Positions 1-7,209 of a DNA stretch of 23,955 nucleotides are shown here, one piece after another. The DNA is from Sanchytrium tribonematis. Taxonomy: Eukaryota > Sanchytriomycota > Sanchytriomycetes > Sanchytriales > Sanchytriaceae. Location of the stretch: assembly GCA_018985235.1 (NCBI GenBank), contig JADGIG010000074.1, positions 1 through 23,955 of the forward strand. Reading direction: 5' to 3'. The notes beneath the pieces were generated by a model. It searched no databases. It was not told where the DNA came from and saw only the letters and a program-made list of their open reading frames with translations. Each line of letters starts with the position of its first letter. The stretch's first letter is position 1. The translations under genes were made by a program, and so were the position numbers.

Positions 1-155
1 TGACCAGGTTGATGGGTTTGTTGCTGTGCAGATCCATATGTATTTGGTTGAGGATGACTCATTCCCAATTTCTCTTTGACTTGTTCTGCTTTCATTTCAA
101 TCTTCTCTTTCATAGTTGGTTTTTGTTGTCCATATCCTGTTTGAGTACCGTGCAT
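1..155 (-). CDS. N-terminal part of a small Gln/Lys-rich protein of unknown function (runs off the left edge)
   Basis: An open frame starts at ATG 155 and runs off the window with no stop. The visible 51 residues begin MHGTQTGYGQQKPTMKEK and continue with a charged Lys/Glu stretch and then a Gln/Pro/His-rich stretch. There is no signal peptide and no domain I recognise; it looks like a small hydrophilic, perhaps disordered, protein. An in-frame ATG also exists at 212, but a TATATAT box at 181-187 lies about 30 bases before ATG 155, the spacing seen at neighbouring genes, so 155 is preferred. The gene is divergent from the secreted-protein gene at 353. Confidence 0.5.
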   Translation of the reverse strand, partial: MHGTQTGYGQQKPTMKEKIEMKAEQVKEKLGMSHPQPNTYGSAQQQTHQPG

Positions 156-180
156 TTGATTGAAAATGGGAAGAGATTGA

Positions 181-187
181 ATATATA
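181..187 (-). promoter_or_regulatory. TATA-like box of the left-edge gene
   Basis: The sequence reads TATATAT on the minus strand, 26-32 bases before ATG 155. Position and spacing match TATA-like boxes before the secreted-protein genes at 1693, 2999 and 4337. Confidence 0.4.
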
Positions 188-352
188 GTGGGTTTAAAAA
201 TAGATGAAGCATGTTGTGACGCATTGGATTATAGACCATTTATAGATTGTAAATTGCATAAAAGATGATTATAACTGGAATAAATGATGTGTATTTCATT
301 GTGCGACTTGCTCAAAGTGTACAAATAAATGATGTACGACCACAAGGGGTAG

Positions 353-1231
353 ATGCACATTTTTGTATTTTTGACAATTTTAAATGCCATTTGTACATTG
401 TGTGGTAAAGAAATAATAGAAGAGCAACTCAATTGCCAAAAATCAAATGTAATTGAAGATGAATATTCATTTTATCATCCAAATTGCATGGCAAATGAAA
501 TGATTATACAATATAAAGCAACTGAAAATGGGGTATTGCAAGAATCTATTGTGGAGGAGCACTTTGTGGATGATTTAAATGCATTTTACCATAAATTGCA
601 TCTTGTGAAATCAAATGAGATGATAATTTGCACAAATATACATTTGGTAATTACTGCAATCTATCATCGATTACAATTTATGGTTGACAATCATTATGAT
701 GCAATTCCAACGAATATTTTGTATTTAATAGCAGCATCACATATCATGAAACTCAATTTTTGGAATTCACATGTTTGGGATATTCAACTTGAATTAAAAA
801 AATTAATTGATTTGATGAAAAGTATTCAATTTATTCGTGTAATTCAAGAAAAGTACTACTATTCAAAATACTCTCTCAAATTTAAAGTTTTACAAGCTAC
901 TGTTAAAAGTCATTTCAATATCGATGGAAATTTGTTAAAATCGCAAACACGCCAAAATGACATGAAATTGATTGATAATCTTGCAAATGGTCAATATAAT
1001 GTAGATGATTTTAATTATGAACAGTCAAAAATAATGTTTCTCCAACTTGTTCAGTATAAATTTGCATTTAGCGACAACAAGGGAAAAAGTTCACCTGAAA
1101 TCAATCATTTGATAGATTCAATTTGTAAAAAATTGCACTGGATTGATTGTGTTCAGGCTCTCAAGGATGCTACTTTTTTTATTAAAAAGGGAATCAAATT
1201 TATATTACACATTAATTATGAATTGGAATGA
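353..1231 (+). CDS. putative secreted protein, unknown function
   Basis: The product is 292 residues and starts with a hydrophobic leader (MHIFVFLTILNAICTLCGK) that looks like a cleavable signal peptide. The rest is soluble, mixed alpha-helical and rich in Lys, Ile, Asn and Tyr, with scattered cysteines; I recognise no domain. It is the only plus-strand member of the secreted-gene cluster at the left end. An AATAAA follows the TGA stop at once (1232-1237). The sequence at 1054-1071 has intron-like ends (gta...ttag), but it is 18 bases, in frame and without a stop, so it may simply be coding. Real gene is likely; function cannot be read. Confidence 0.7.
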   Translation: MHIFVFLTILNAICTLCGKEIIEEQLNCQKSNVIEDEYSFYHPNCMANEMIIQYKATENGVLQESIVEEHFVDDLNAFYHKLHLVKSNEMIICTNIHLVITAIYHRLQFMVDNHYDAIPTNILYLIAASHIMKLNFWNSHVWDIQLELKKLIDLMKSIQFIRVIQEKYYYSKYSLKFKVLQATVKSHFNIDGNLLKSQTRQNDMKLIDNLANGQYNVDDFNYEQSKIMFLQLVQYKFAFSDNKGKSSPEINHLIDSICKKLHWIDCVQALKDATFFIKKGIKFILHINYELE

Positions 1232-1248
1232 AATAAAAATCATTTATT
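1232..1248. terminator. bidirectional poly(A) signal between convergent genes
   Basis: AATAAA lies at 1232-1237 on the plus strand, right after the stop of the gene ending at 1231. The complement TTTATT at 1243-1248 gives AATAAA on the minus strand for the gene ending at 1298. Confidence 0.6.
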
Positions 1249-1297
1249 TGCCATACGATTGTTTGCCCTCATGGTGCTGGCCATGACTTGGGGATGT

Positions 1298-1693
1298 TTA
1301 TGTTTTTGGTTTTTCAGTTTTGTGATGATGCTTTTCATCTTTCTTTTCTTTGCCATGTTTATCATCATGTTTGTCGTCCTTCTTTCCTTTGCCGTGTTTA
1401 CCGTGATGTTTGTCGTCCTTGTCGTCTTTTTTGTGATGCTTTTTATGACCACCTTTTTTGTTTTTATGCTTTTTACCATCTTTGTGTTTATGTTTTCCAA
1501 CATATTTGCCATGTTTCTCAACATCATTCACTTTATGATGTTTTCCATTTTGTGATTCTGCTTTCATCAATTGTTGAAAGAGTGGGATTTTGGAAAGTGC
1601 TTGTAATTTGGAAATGATGGAAATATCCACATATTCAGAAGATTGGTGTTTGGTGGGGACTGCAATCAACAATGTCAAGTAAATGTGCAACAT
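1298..1693 (-). CDS. secreted His/Lys-rich low-complexity protein (MLHIY signal-peptide family)
   Basis: The protein has 131 residues. It begins with a short hydrophobic leader, MLHIYLTLLIAVPTKHQ, close to that of the gene at 3981-4337 (MLHIYFTLLSAIPVDKP). About 45 ordinary residues follow, then a tail of roughly 75 residues made almost only of His, Lys, Asp and Gly (repeats such as KKDDKHDDKHGKEKKDEKHH). Such tails could bind metals, nucleic acid or anionic polymers, but that is a guess. A TATA-like box sits about 20-26 bases before the ATG. The frame ends before the poly(A) signal near 1243; a second open frame covers the same repeats down to 1240, so the exact 3' end is less certain than the 5' end. 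Confidence 0.7.
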   Translation of the reverse strand: MLHIYLTLLIAVPTKHQSSEYVDISIISKLQALSKIPLFQQLMKAESQNGKHHKVNDVEKHGKYVGKHKHKDGKKHKNKKGGHKKHHKKDDKDDKHHGKHGKGKKDDKHDDKHGKEKKDEKHHHKTEKPKT

Positions 1694-1712
1694 ATGGAAA
1701 GAGATGAGTGGG

Positions 1713-1719
1713 TTTATAT
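1713..1719 (-). promoter_or_regulatory. TATA-like box (ATATAAA)
   Basis: ATATAAA on the minus strand, 20-26 bases before ATG 1693. If transcription starts at a normal distance from it, the mRNA has almost no 5' leader. Confidence 0.45.
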
Positions 1720-1889
1720 GGGTGGAAATGGGGAAATGGCAAGGAATGGCAAGAATGATAAATTAATTGGGATTGTGTGGATTGGTGTATTGGGATATTG
1801 AACAAGAGATTGATAATTGGATGACTTGCTTGAGATGCTTGTTGATTTTAAAATGAATTTTGAGATAGAGAATAAAAGAATTTCATAAT

Positions 1890-2999
1890 TTATTGCTTAT
1901 TTACTCTCGTTTTATCTGCTCCAAGTGGCTTTCCGTTTAAGGATGCTTTATCTGTTTTACTTCCTCGTCTAAAAAATAAAGTGGCAGCAGTACCAGTAGC
2001 GAGAATGGCAGCAGTAGCCATGGCTACTTTTCCATTACCCCAATGACTAACTTTTTGAACTGCATTTTCAACAGTTCCTTCTGCTCTTGTTGCTGCTATT
2101 TCTGCAGCCAATTCCGCGTTTCTTGCTGTTCTTTCTGCTGTTGTTGCTACATTTCCAGTAGAATGATCAGCTGCCATTTCTGCTGCTGCTGCTAATTCAG
2201 CACGTTTTTTTGCAGCATAAGCTTCTGAATTTTTTGCAGCAGATAGAGGAATCTCAATTCCAATTTTAGATAGGGCTTGTTTTGTAGCACTTTGACTTGA
2301 TACAAATAATTTGGTGATTTCTGTATTCTCTAAATGGTGCTTAAAGAAATCCACAATAAGTCCACGTCTAATATAATCCTTTGTTAAAAATGATTTCAAT
2401 TCACCTGCTACATCTTGTGATAGACTATTACTTTCTAAAACCTTATTTAAATTACTTAATTTTTGCAATTTGTCTTTCATTGGCAAATGATGAATTTCTT
2501 CCAACTTTAAAGTCCTTTTATTCTCCACTAAACCAATAGCAGTTGCTAATTCTGGATAATCTTTCAGAAAATCCAATCTACCAATCTCAATCGCATCATA
2601 AAGTGATTTTGAGGCTGCTTTAATTGCTGGTTCTCCTTTTGGATCTCCTTGATGCTGCAATAATTCTTGTAATTTCTTAACTTTATTCATGAATTCATTG
2701 TTACTTTTAATGGCATCTTCTAAATATGCTACATATGGACTATCTGGCATTTCTGTCTTTGCTTTTTGTAGCAACTCTGTAGGATTTAATTTGTTGATTG
2801 CTCGTGCCTCTTCTACACTGAAACTATGAAGGATTGTAAGTTCATCTTTAAGTGCAGACTCTACAATATCTAAATAATTTAATGGGGGATTAATGTCACT
2901 GACTTTACCTCGGATTCGATTGTAGGTTGGGGTGCTAATTTCATCTATCCATGAAACAGCAGATACCATTGCCAATAATACAAATAAATACAATCGCAT
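1890..2999 (-). CDS. secreted or membrane-anchored helical protein (MRLYLFVLLAMVSA family, member A)
   Basis: The protein is 369 residues from ATG 2999. The frame is open 25 codons further up, but MRLYLFVLLAMVSA is a clear signal peptide and is shared with the genes at 3768 (minus) and 16626 (plus), so 2999 is chosen. The mature part is charged and helical. An Ala/Glu-rich stretch (residues about 270-325) precedes a C-terminal hydrophobic segment (about 326-349) ending in RRG, then a short tail with NGKPLGADKTRV. The tail matches NGQPAGADKSRV of the 16626 gene. This suggests a single-pass anchor after a long extracellular coil; function is unknown. AATAAA overlaps the stop region. Its promoter is duplicated upstream of the next family copy. 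Confidence 0.75.
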   Translation of the reverse strand: MRLYLFVLLAMVSAVSWIDEISTPTYNRIRGKVSDINPPLNYLDIVESALKDELTILHSFSVEEARAINKLNPTELLQKAKTEMPDSPYVAYLEDAIKSNNEFMNKVKKLQELLQHQGDPKGEPAIKAASKSLYDAIEIGRLDFLKDYPELATAIGLVENKRTLKLEEIHHLPMKDKLQKLSNLNKVLESNSLSQDVAGELKSFLTKDYIRRGLIVDFFKHHLENTEITKLFVSSQSATKQALSKIGIEIPLSAAKNSEAYAAKKRAELAAAAEMAADHSTGNVATTAERTARNAELAAEIAATRAEGTVENAVQKVSHWGNGKVAMATAAILATGTAATLFFRRGSKTDKASLNGKPLGADKTRVNKQ

Positions 3000-3008
3000 T
3001 ACCAATTT

Positions 3009-3123
3009 GGGGACATTTCCATTCAAATAGTCCCTTTCGTCCACGTGTCCCACACGTGATTCATTTTGATCCAATCATTTTATCTAAATGCGACGAAAAG
3101 AGTACATCATTTACTTGTGCAAC
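3009..3123 (-). promoter_or_regulatory. promoter of family member A, duplicated at 3779-3895
   Basis: Read on the minus strand this block holds GATGTACTC, TGATTGGATC (an inverted CCAAT box), two CACGTG E-boxes, and GGACTATTTGAATGG, whose TATTTGAA lies 23-30 bases before the ATG. By eye it is about 90 percent identical to 3779-3895. The same elements in the same order occur upstream of 16626. Confidence 0.6.
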
Positions 3124-3157
3124 GTAGCCATAAATAGATTTAAATCAACATTCAAAT

Positions 3158-3768
3158 TTATTGTCGTGGTTTGACACCAATTGGATTTGCAGGTAGTTGT
3201 GGCACTCTCATTGTATCTGCTCCACCTGATTGTCCATTTTGTAATTTTTGATATGTTGTTTTTAGTTATCGCGAATATAAGTCTTTTCTAGTTCAAATTT
3301 TAATTTCGCAGCATCAAATTCATCTGGTTTCCCCTTTGCCAATTCCTCTAACTCTGACAAATCATCTGAGGAGCTACTTGTGATTCTCTTTAGAACATTC
3401 TTGTATTCATTTTCATGTTGGACGAAATTTTCGGAAGTATCTGAAAATAATCTGACTTTATCAGTCTCTGCTTCCTACTTATTTATCAAATTACGATCTA
3501 GCCCTAGTTTACCTGATACATTCAACAATTCATCCGGATTCAAATTATTTACACTATCTCTCAATGTAATGAACTGGTTCCTGTATATCTCTGGTAATGA
3601 CTGATCATTCAATCTATCATCTAAATTGTGAATTATAATTGTTTTTACTGTTTGTTGCACATCAGGCAATTTTTTCAAAAGAGGGTTAATTTCTGGATCT
3701 GCCACCTTTTGGAACCATGGTTTATCAGCAGATACCATTGCCAATAATACAAACAGATACAGTCGCAT
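3158..3768 (-). pseudogene. broken copy of the MRLYLFVLLAMVSA secreted family (member B)
   Basis: An intact start at 3768 gives MRLYLFVLLAMVSADKPWF and about 97 residues, then an in-frame TAG at 3475-3477. The same frame goes on with recognisable family sequence (LSELEELAKGKPDEFDAAKL) matching the 16626 protein (LMELEKKAGEKNLAKFTEAN). A second stop follows near 3266. The family tail (NGQSGGADTMRV, compare NGQPAGADKSRV) appears in another frame and ends at a TAA overlapping AATAAA at 3158. The hydrophobic segment before the tail is missing. Promoter and signal peptide are still well conserved, so decay is recent, or a short secreted product ending at 3475 is still made. Confidence 0.75.
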
Positions 3769-3778
3769 TTCCATTTTG

Positions 3779-3895
3779 GGGGACATTTCCATTCAAATAG
3801 TCCCTCTCGTCCACGTGTTCTACATGTGACTCATTTTGATCCAATCATTTTATCTAAATGTGATTACAACTGAGTACATCATCTACTTGTGCAAC
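3779..3895 (-). promoter_or_regulatory. promoter of the broken member B, near-copy of 3009-3123
   Basis: Collinear with 3009-3123 by eye, with scattered substitutions and a small indel. It keeps the TATTTGAA box at 3792-3799 (24-31 bases before ATG 3768), the inverted CCAAT and the TGTACTC element. One E-box has changed to CATGTG, and a TGACTCA has arisen there. Confidence 0.6.
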
Positions 3896-3980
3896 CATGA
3901 CACGTACATTTCGCTACCAAAAATATAGAATACTTGCATTTGGTTCTTTGTTACTGACATTGAAAATTGATAAAACATAT

Positions 3981-4337
3981 TTATTGTCGACCGGGTTTGA
4001 GACCCTTGGAATCTTGGGGTCCTTTGTCACCTTTTGAACGAGGTCGTGGTGGTTGTGGACCATGATTAGGACCATTTCCACCAGGTGGACCACCGTGTCT
4101 CTCTTTTCCATCTTTTCCTCTTTTGTGATTTCCATCATGATCTTGAAGATGTCTTCCACCTGGTGGACCACGATTTTGTACTTTGCGAGGGTGCTGATCA
4201 GGGACTTCACGCTTGTGATGTCTTTGGTGGGGAACAATTTTAATATTTTGAGAATGAGGATCATGAGGAGATCTCAAATGTTTTGATGGTTTGTCAACTG
4301 GAATCGCAGATAGTAATGTGAAGTAAATGTGCAACAT
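3981..4337 (-). CDS. secreted Pro/Gly/Arg/His-rich low-complexity protein (MLHIY family)
   Basis: The 118-residue product starts with the leader MLHIYFTLLSAIP, closely matching the gene at 1298-1693. The rest is strongly basic and disordered, rich in Pro, Gly, Arg, His and Lys, with GPPGGRH and GGPPGGNGPN blocks that resemble one another. There is no folded domain. Two secreted proteins thus share a leader but carry different basic tails. The TAA stop lies inside CAATAAATA, so the stop and poly(A) signal overlap. A TATA-like box is 21-28 bases before the ATG, and two CCAAT boxes lie further up. A matrix, wall-binding or nucleic-acid-binding role is possible but is inference. Confidence 0.72.
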   Translation of the reverse strand: MLHIYFTLLSAIPVDKPSKHLRSPHDPHSQNIKIVPHQRHHKREVPDQHPRKVQNRGPPGGRHLQDHDGNHKRGKDGKERHGGPPGGNGPNHGPQPPRPRSKGDKGPQDSKGLKPGRQ

Positions 4338-4357
4338 AATTGTCGAGGACAGTGCAG

Positions 4358-4365
4358 CTTATATC
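4358..4365 (-). promoter_or_regulatory. TATA-like box (GATATAAG)
   Basis: GATATAAG on the minus strand, 21-28 bases before ATG 4337, the same short spacing as at the other secreted-protein genes. Confidence 0.45.
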
Positions 4366-4509
4366 TGGTCCGTAGATCATTTGCAAGCATTTTGTAACAA
4401 CATGATTGGTTTTGCAATTTTTCTTCATTGGTTCAATCAATTCCCCAAGTCTTGTGCTTAATGACTCGGTAAACAGTTTGAAGACAGTGCAATGCGCATT
4501 CGAAATTAT

Positions 4510-4974
4510 TTATTTTGTTCGATCTGTTGATTCTATCATGTTAAACAAGTCTATTAATTCTTTAAAGTAGGGACTCGCTTTGCCGGTGAATCTGTCTTTA
4601 ATGGGTTGACAGTCATTAAATTGGTAAGTAAAATCAGTTTTGTACCAGGTCTTGAGTAGTAAGATTGTTATGACATCTTCTGGCTCTACCACTCTATAAA
4701 CATCCTTGTTTTGAAATCTAATCTCATATTTGCCATTTAAATGTTCAATTTTAGCAAAATCGAGTTTACCATTACTGTTTTGTTCAATTCTAAGTACCAC
4801 TGGATTGACTAATCGTAATTCACTTGCACGCTCATATTGTTTTAATCGGATGCACTCTTTAAATGAATTACTTTTAATGTAGTCCCAAATATTGGTTTGT
4901 GCTGACTCTGGAAGACGATCTAATAGATTATGAGTGAGTGATGGGATGGAGAATAGAAATGGAATTAGCAACAT
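4510..4974 (-). CDS. putative secreted protein, unknown function
   Basis: The product has 154 residues. MLLIPFLFSIPSLTHNLL looks like a signal peptide; the mature region is a mixed, folded-looking domain with two cysteines and no low-complexity tail. I see no family motif. The TAA stop is followed directly by an AATAAA (ACAAAATAAATAATT on the coding strand), and TTTTAAA-type sequence sits 21-26 bases before the ATG, so it fits the expression layout of its neighbours. It lies between two other minus-strand secreted-protein genes. Product class (secreted) is moderately sure; function is not known. Confidence 0.65.
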   Translation of the reverse strand: MLLIPFLFSIPSLTHNLLDRLPESAQTNIWDYIKSNSFKECIRLKQYERASELRLVNPVVLRIEQNSNGKLDFAKIEHLNGKYEIRFQNKDVYRVVEPEDVITILLLKTWYKTDFTYQFNDCQPIKDRFTGKASPYFKELIDLFNMIESTDRTK

Positions 4975-5068
4975 GTTTGAGCAAGTGACTTAAGTTTAAA
5001 GTTGTAACGTATTGCGTGATGGATCGTCAATGTTGATGCAATTGGCAAATCGAAATTCATTAACTTTA

Positions 5069-5386
5069 TTAAGCAGTTGGTGCTGCATTATCTTTATTAG
5101 TCATGGCTGATATTGAATCATTAAAAGATTCTAATTCAACATCATCTGTTTGCTTTTTAATATGTGCTTCTATTTCAGTTGATTTTGCTCGAATATTAGC
5201 TTGAGTGGGTGATATGCCTGTTGATTCTGTAATATTATTAAAATTGAAGCTTGGACCTAGATTTTGGGAAGTGGCAATTGAATTTGAAAATGGACTTGCT
5301 CCAATAAAGTTGCTGGGAGTAGCAGACTGATGGTGTTGAACTAGCATAAATGGAATAGATGATATTAAACTAGATACCATGAACAT
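5069..5386 (-). CDS. putative secreted Ser/Asn/Thr-rich protein, unknown function
   Basis: From ATG 5386 the protein is 105 residues; an ATG two codons later (5380) is an equal candidate. The leader MFMVSSLISSIPFMLVQHH is hydrophobic and signal-like. The rest is low in hydrophobics, rich in Ser, Asn, Thr, Ala and Gln, with no cysteine, and looks disordered; it ends with an acidic/amphipathic stretch and DNAAPTA. The TAA stop overlaps AATAAA. The frame is open upstream of 5386 but without another ATG. Part of the tandem secreted-gene cluster. Confidence 0.58.
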   Translation of the reverse strand: MFMVSSLISSIPFMLVQHHQSATPSNFIGASPFSNSIATSQNLGPSFNFNNITESTGISPTQANIRAKSTEIEAHIKKQTDDVELESFNDSISAMTNKDNAAPTA

Positions 5387-5501
5387 ATGGCAACGTGGTT
5401 GCAACAGAATTAAAAGAGTTTAAAATGTTCACAAATGTCTGTTGTCAAATTGGTGACCTTGTGCGATCAAAACACTAAAAGAGACAAATTTATTGATTCG
5501 C

Positions 5502-5957
5502 TTATTGACGCTTTACTTTTGGAGATGGTCTTTTTCCGCGCACTGGGCCATTTGTTTGCTGTTGTGGAAATCTACCCGGTTGAAATGGGCCTGGTGGAAA
5601 CCTACCAGATTGTTTTCCGAATTGACCATTGGGGTTTCTTGGAATTGGTCCTTTTGCTGTTTTCGCTTTTGCAATTTCTTTCTTTAATTCTTTCACAATT
5701 CCATCAAATTGACCAATGGAAATACGTGGTGCAGAGCATGTCTCTCCCAAGAATTCCAAATAATGGTTGTACTTTGCAGTCACGCCCTGACTTGCAAATC
5801 GTTGTGCAGGATTCATTGACATTGGAAATAATTGCTCATTGTGGATCTTTTGCATTTCTTTCACAGTGCGTTGACAATGTGCATATGTTTGGGGATTAAG
5901 TTGTTTGTTAATATCCAAAGTCCAAGTGGCAGCGTAAATCATTGATGTCATCAACAT
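5502..5957 (-). CDS. putative secreted protein with Pro/Gly/Arg-rich tail
   Basis: The start is set at ATG 5957 (MLMTSMIYAATWTLD), which gives a short hydrophobic leader; the frame is open upstream without a further ATG. The product is 151 residues. A central part of about 90 residues with two cysteines (HCQRTV and ETCSAP) is followed by a tail rich in Pro, Gly, Arg, Gln and Phe (RFPPGPFQPGRFPQQQ) and a basic end. This layout, leader plus small domain plus basic low-complexity tail, resembles the other cluster members. A CAATAAA follows the stop. A long open frame on the opposite strand here is judged a shadow. Confidence 0.62.
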   Translation of the reverse strand: MLMTSMIYAATWTLDINKQLNPQTYAHCQRTVKEMQKIHNEQLFPMSMNPAQRFASQGVTAKYNHYLEFLGETCSAPRISIGQFDGIVKELKKEIAKAKTAKGPIPRNPNGQFGKQSGRFPPGPFQPGRFPQQQTNGPVRGKRPSPKVKRQ

Positions 5958-6114
5958 TAAGGGGTAAATTGAAAAAACATTTTTGTATCCCCAATTTGTC
6001 ACGTTGCATCATCCCATTGGATCCTTCAGGTTGTACGATGAATTACAAATTACACAGAGATTCACAGAATATCACAGAATATTCCATACTCTACGTCGAA
6101 AGATGATCCCAAAA

Positions 6115-6122
6115 TGACGTCA
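6115..6122. promoter_or_regulatory. CRE-like palindrome TGACGTCA
   Basis: A perfect 8-base TGACGTCA, the site bound by ATF/CREB-type bZIP factors. It lies in the divergent interval between the secreted gene starting at 5957 (minus) and the zinc-finger gene starting at 6201 (plus). Short repeats of ATCACAGAAT lie just to its left (6060-6085). Confidence 0.5.
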
Positions 6123-6200
6123 TACATGATCAAAATACGTCCATGACGAATTAGACGAGAGACTTGCGGGCAAATTGCCGTGAAACAGGATATTGCTCAA

Positions 6201-6515
6201 ATGAAAATACATTTATTGTTGAATCCCATGCCACAGAGACTACAACCAAAGCAAGAATGTCAAAATACCCATAAATGCAATGTGTGCTATGCCATGTTTA
6301 CATCTCAGTCAGCATTAGCCAGACATGTGAAAAGTGTGCACTGTGACCCACGCCAATGTCCATTATGTCATAAACATATTAAATATCGCGCTAGAATTGA
6401 TAATTTGAGAGCGCATTTAACAAGATGTCGGGTATTTCGTGCTAAATTTCAATATTGTGATCCTAAATTCATGAATCAGTTGGTTCATAGTATTCAAATG
6501 ACATTAGAAGAATAA
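6201..6515 (+). CDS. small C2H2-type zinc-finger protein
   Basis: The product is 104 residues from ATG 6201. One classical C2H2 finger is visible (CNVCYAMFTSQSALARHVKSVH: two Cys, a conserved Phe and Leu, two His). A second finger-like unit follows at once, CPLCHKHI...NLRAHLTRC, where the last ligand is Cys rather than His. Adjacent fingers of this kind usually bind DNA in the nucleus, so a small transcription factor is likely. There is no other domain. The frame is open upstream of 6201 but has no earlier ATG. It is transcribed away from the secreted-gene cluster, and an AATAAA overlaps its TAA. Confidence 0.75.
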   Translation: MKIHLLLNPMPQRLQPKQECQNTHKCNVCYAMFTSQSALARHVKSVHCDPRQCPLCHKHIKYRARIDNLRAHLTRCRVFRAKFQYCDPKFMNQLVHSIQMTLEE

Positions 6516-6861
6516 TAAATGCATTTTATTCAGATTTATAAGCGTATTGGGAGATGCTACTTGTTTCAAAATGGTTTCGCACGTGAATTGAAAAAATATT
6601 TTAAATCGAATCGATTGAAAATTGGATTTTGAAATGAAAATGTGTAATTGAATGAAATGAAGATTAAATAGTATCTATTGCGTATTGACAATGTAATTAT
6701 GGTACTGGTGGGTCTGCAACATCTAAAATGACGCGATGCGGATAAAATCATCGAATCAAAATTTGTAGTTTCGACTCTAAAATGGCCATTTTACCATCAA
6801 AAATCATAAAAATGGCAATGATTAATTAATAAACTGTTTATTATTATAACTAAATGTCCAA
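6516..6861. other. intergenic, no gene recognised
   Basis: 346 bases of AT-rich sequence between the zinc-finger gene and a small coiled-coil reading frame. It contains one CACGTG near 6580. Open frames here are short and lack protein-like composition. I see no tRNA or repeat. Confidence 0.5.
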
Positions 6862-7029
6862 CTACTGTGATTTTAACCAACTTTCTAGCTTAATGACTTG
6901 GTATTCAAATTCTTTAATCTGTAACTTGAGATTATAATTTCTCAAGTTCATAAGCACTACATCTTTGTGTAAAGTACAATTCTCTTCACTGAGTACTTTA
7001 ATTCTTTTTTCTAATGTTGGGATTGGCAT
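6862..7029 (-). CDS. possible small coiled-coil (leucine-zipper-like) protein
   Basis: A 55-residue frame from ATG 7029 to TAG. It has heptad-like spacing of Leu/Ile/Val with Glu and Asn at core positions (LEKRIKVLSEENCTLHKDV, then LKLQIKEFEYQVIKLESWL), as in dimeric coiled coils. The sequence resembles a bZIP zipper, but no basic DNA-binding region is visible upstream, where the frame soon meets a stop. It could be a stand-alone dimeriser or the last exon of a gene whose earlier exons I cannot see. Confidence 0.4.
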   Translation of the reverse strand: MPIPTLEKRIKVLSEENCTLHKDVVLMNLRNYNLKLQIKEFEYQVIKLESWLKSQ

Positions 7030-7085
7030 GGATTGATGTCTCAAGGGATTTTGGAAATGATTCCGTTTTATTAAAGGATAAATGA

Positions 7086-7209
7086 TGAGTCATCTAGTCG
7101 CAGGCGATCCATCCAATTAGACCATCGAAAACACGCAGTGCGAGTCACGATGCCGATCAAATTTCAGGGATTGGTTAAAAAACTCCTCATTTTACAAATC
7201 GGTGAGTCA
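7086..7209. promoter_or_regulatory. two AP-1/Gcn4-type sites (TGAGTCA)
   Basis: Identical 7-base TGAGTCA sites lie at 7086-7092 and 7203-7209, between the small coiled-coil frame (minus) and the ornithine-type carrier (plus). Confidence 0.4.

Noticed and set aside
1240-1527. Second minus-strand frame through the His/Lys repeats ending at an AATAAA
   Set aside because: It begins inside repeats, lacks the leader, and no short GT-AG intron that would join it to the leader frame is visible.
1259-1555. Hydrophobic plus-strand frames opposite the His/Lys-rich gene
   Set aside because: Complements of AAR/CAY codons read as Phe, Leu, Met and Val, giving false membrane-like proteins.
1966-1990. Possible 25-base intron ending tttttttag in member A of the secreted family
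   Set aside because: The segment encodes the end of the hydrophobic helix followed by RRG, in line with GKR in member C, so it is coding.
4425-4450. T-loop-like GGTTCAATCAATTCC suggesting a tRNA
   Set aside because: Loop size is wrong and no acceptor, D or anticodon stems can be paired around it.
5435-5899. 154-residue plus-strand open frame opposite the secreted gene at 5502-5957
   Set aside because: It is the antisense of a frame with a leader, ordered domain, Pro/Arg tail and a poly(A) signal after its stop. The plus frame has no domain or 3' signal of its own.
6862-7092. bZIP transcription factor made from the zipper-like frame
   Set aside because: No basic region precedes the zipper and the frame meets a stop; only a coiled coil can be supported.
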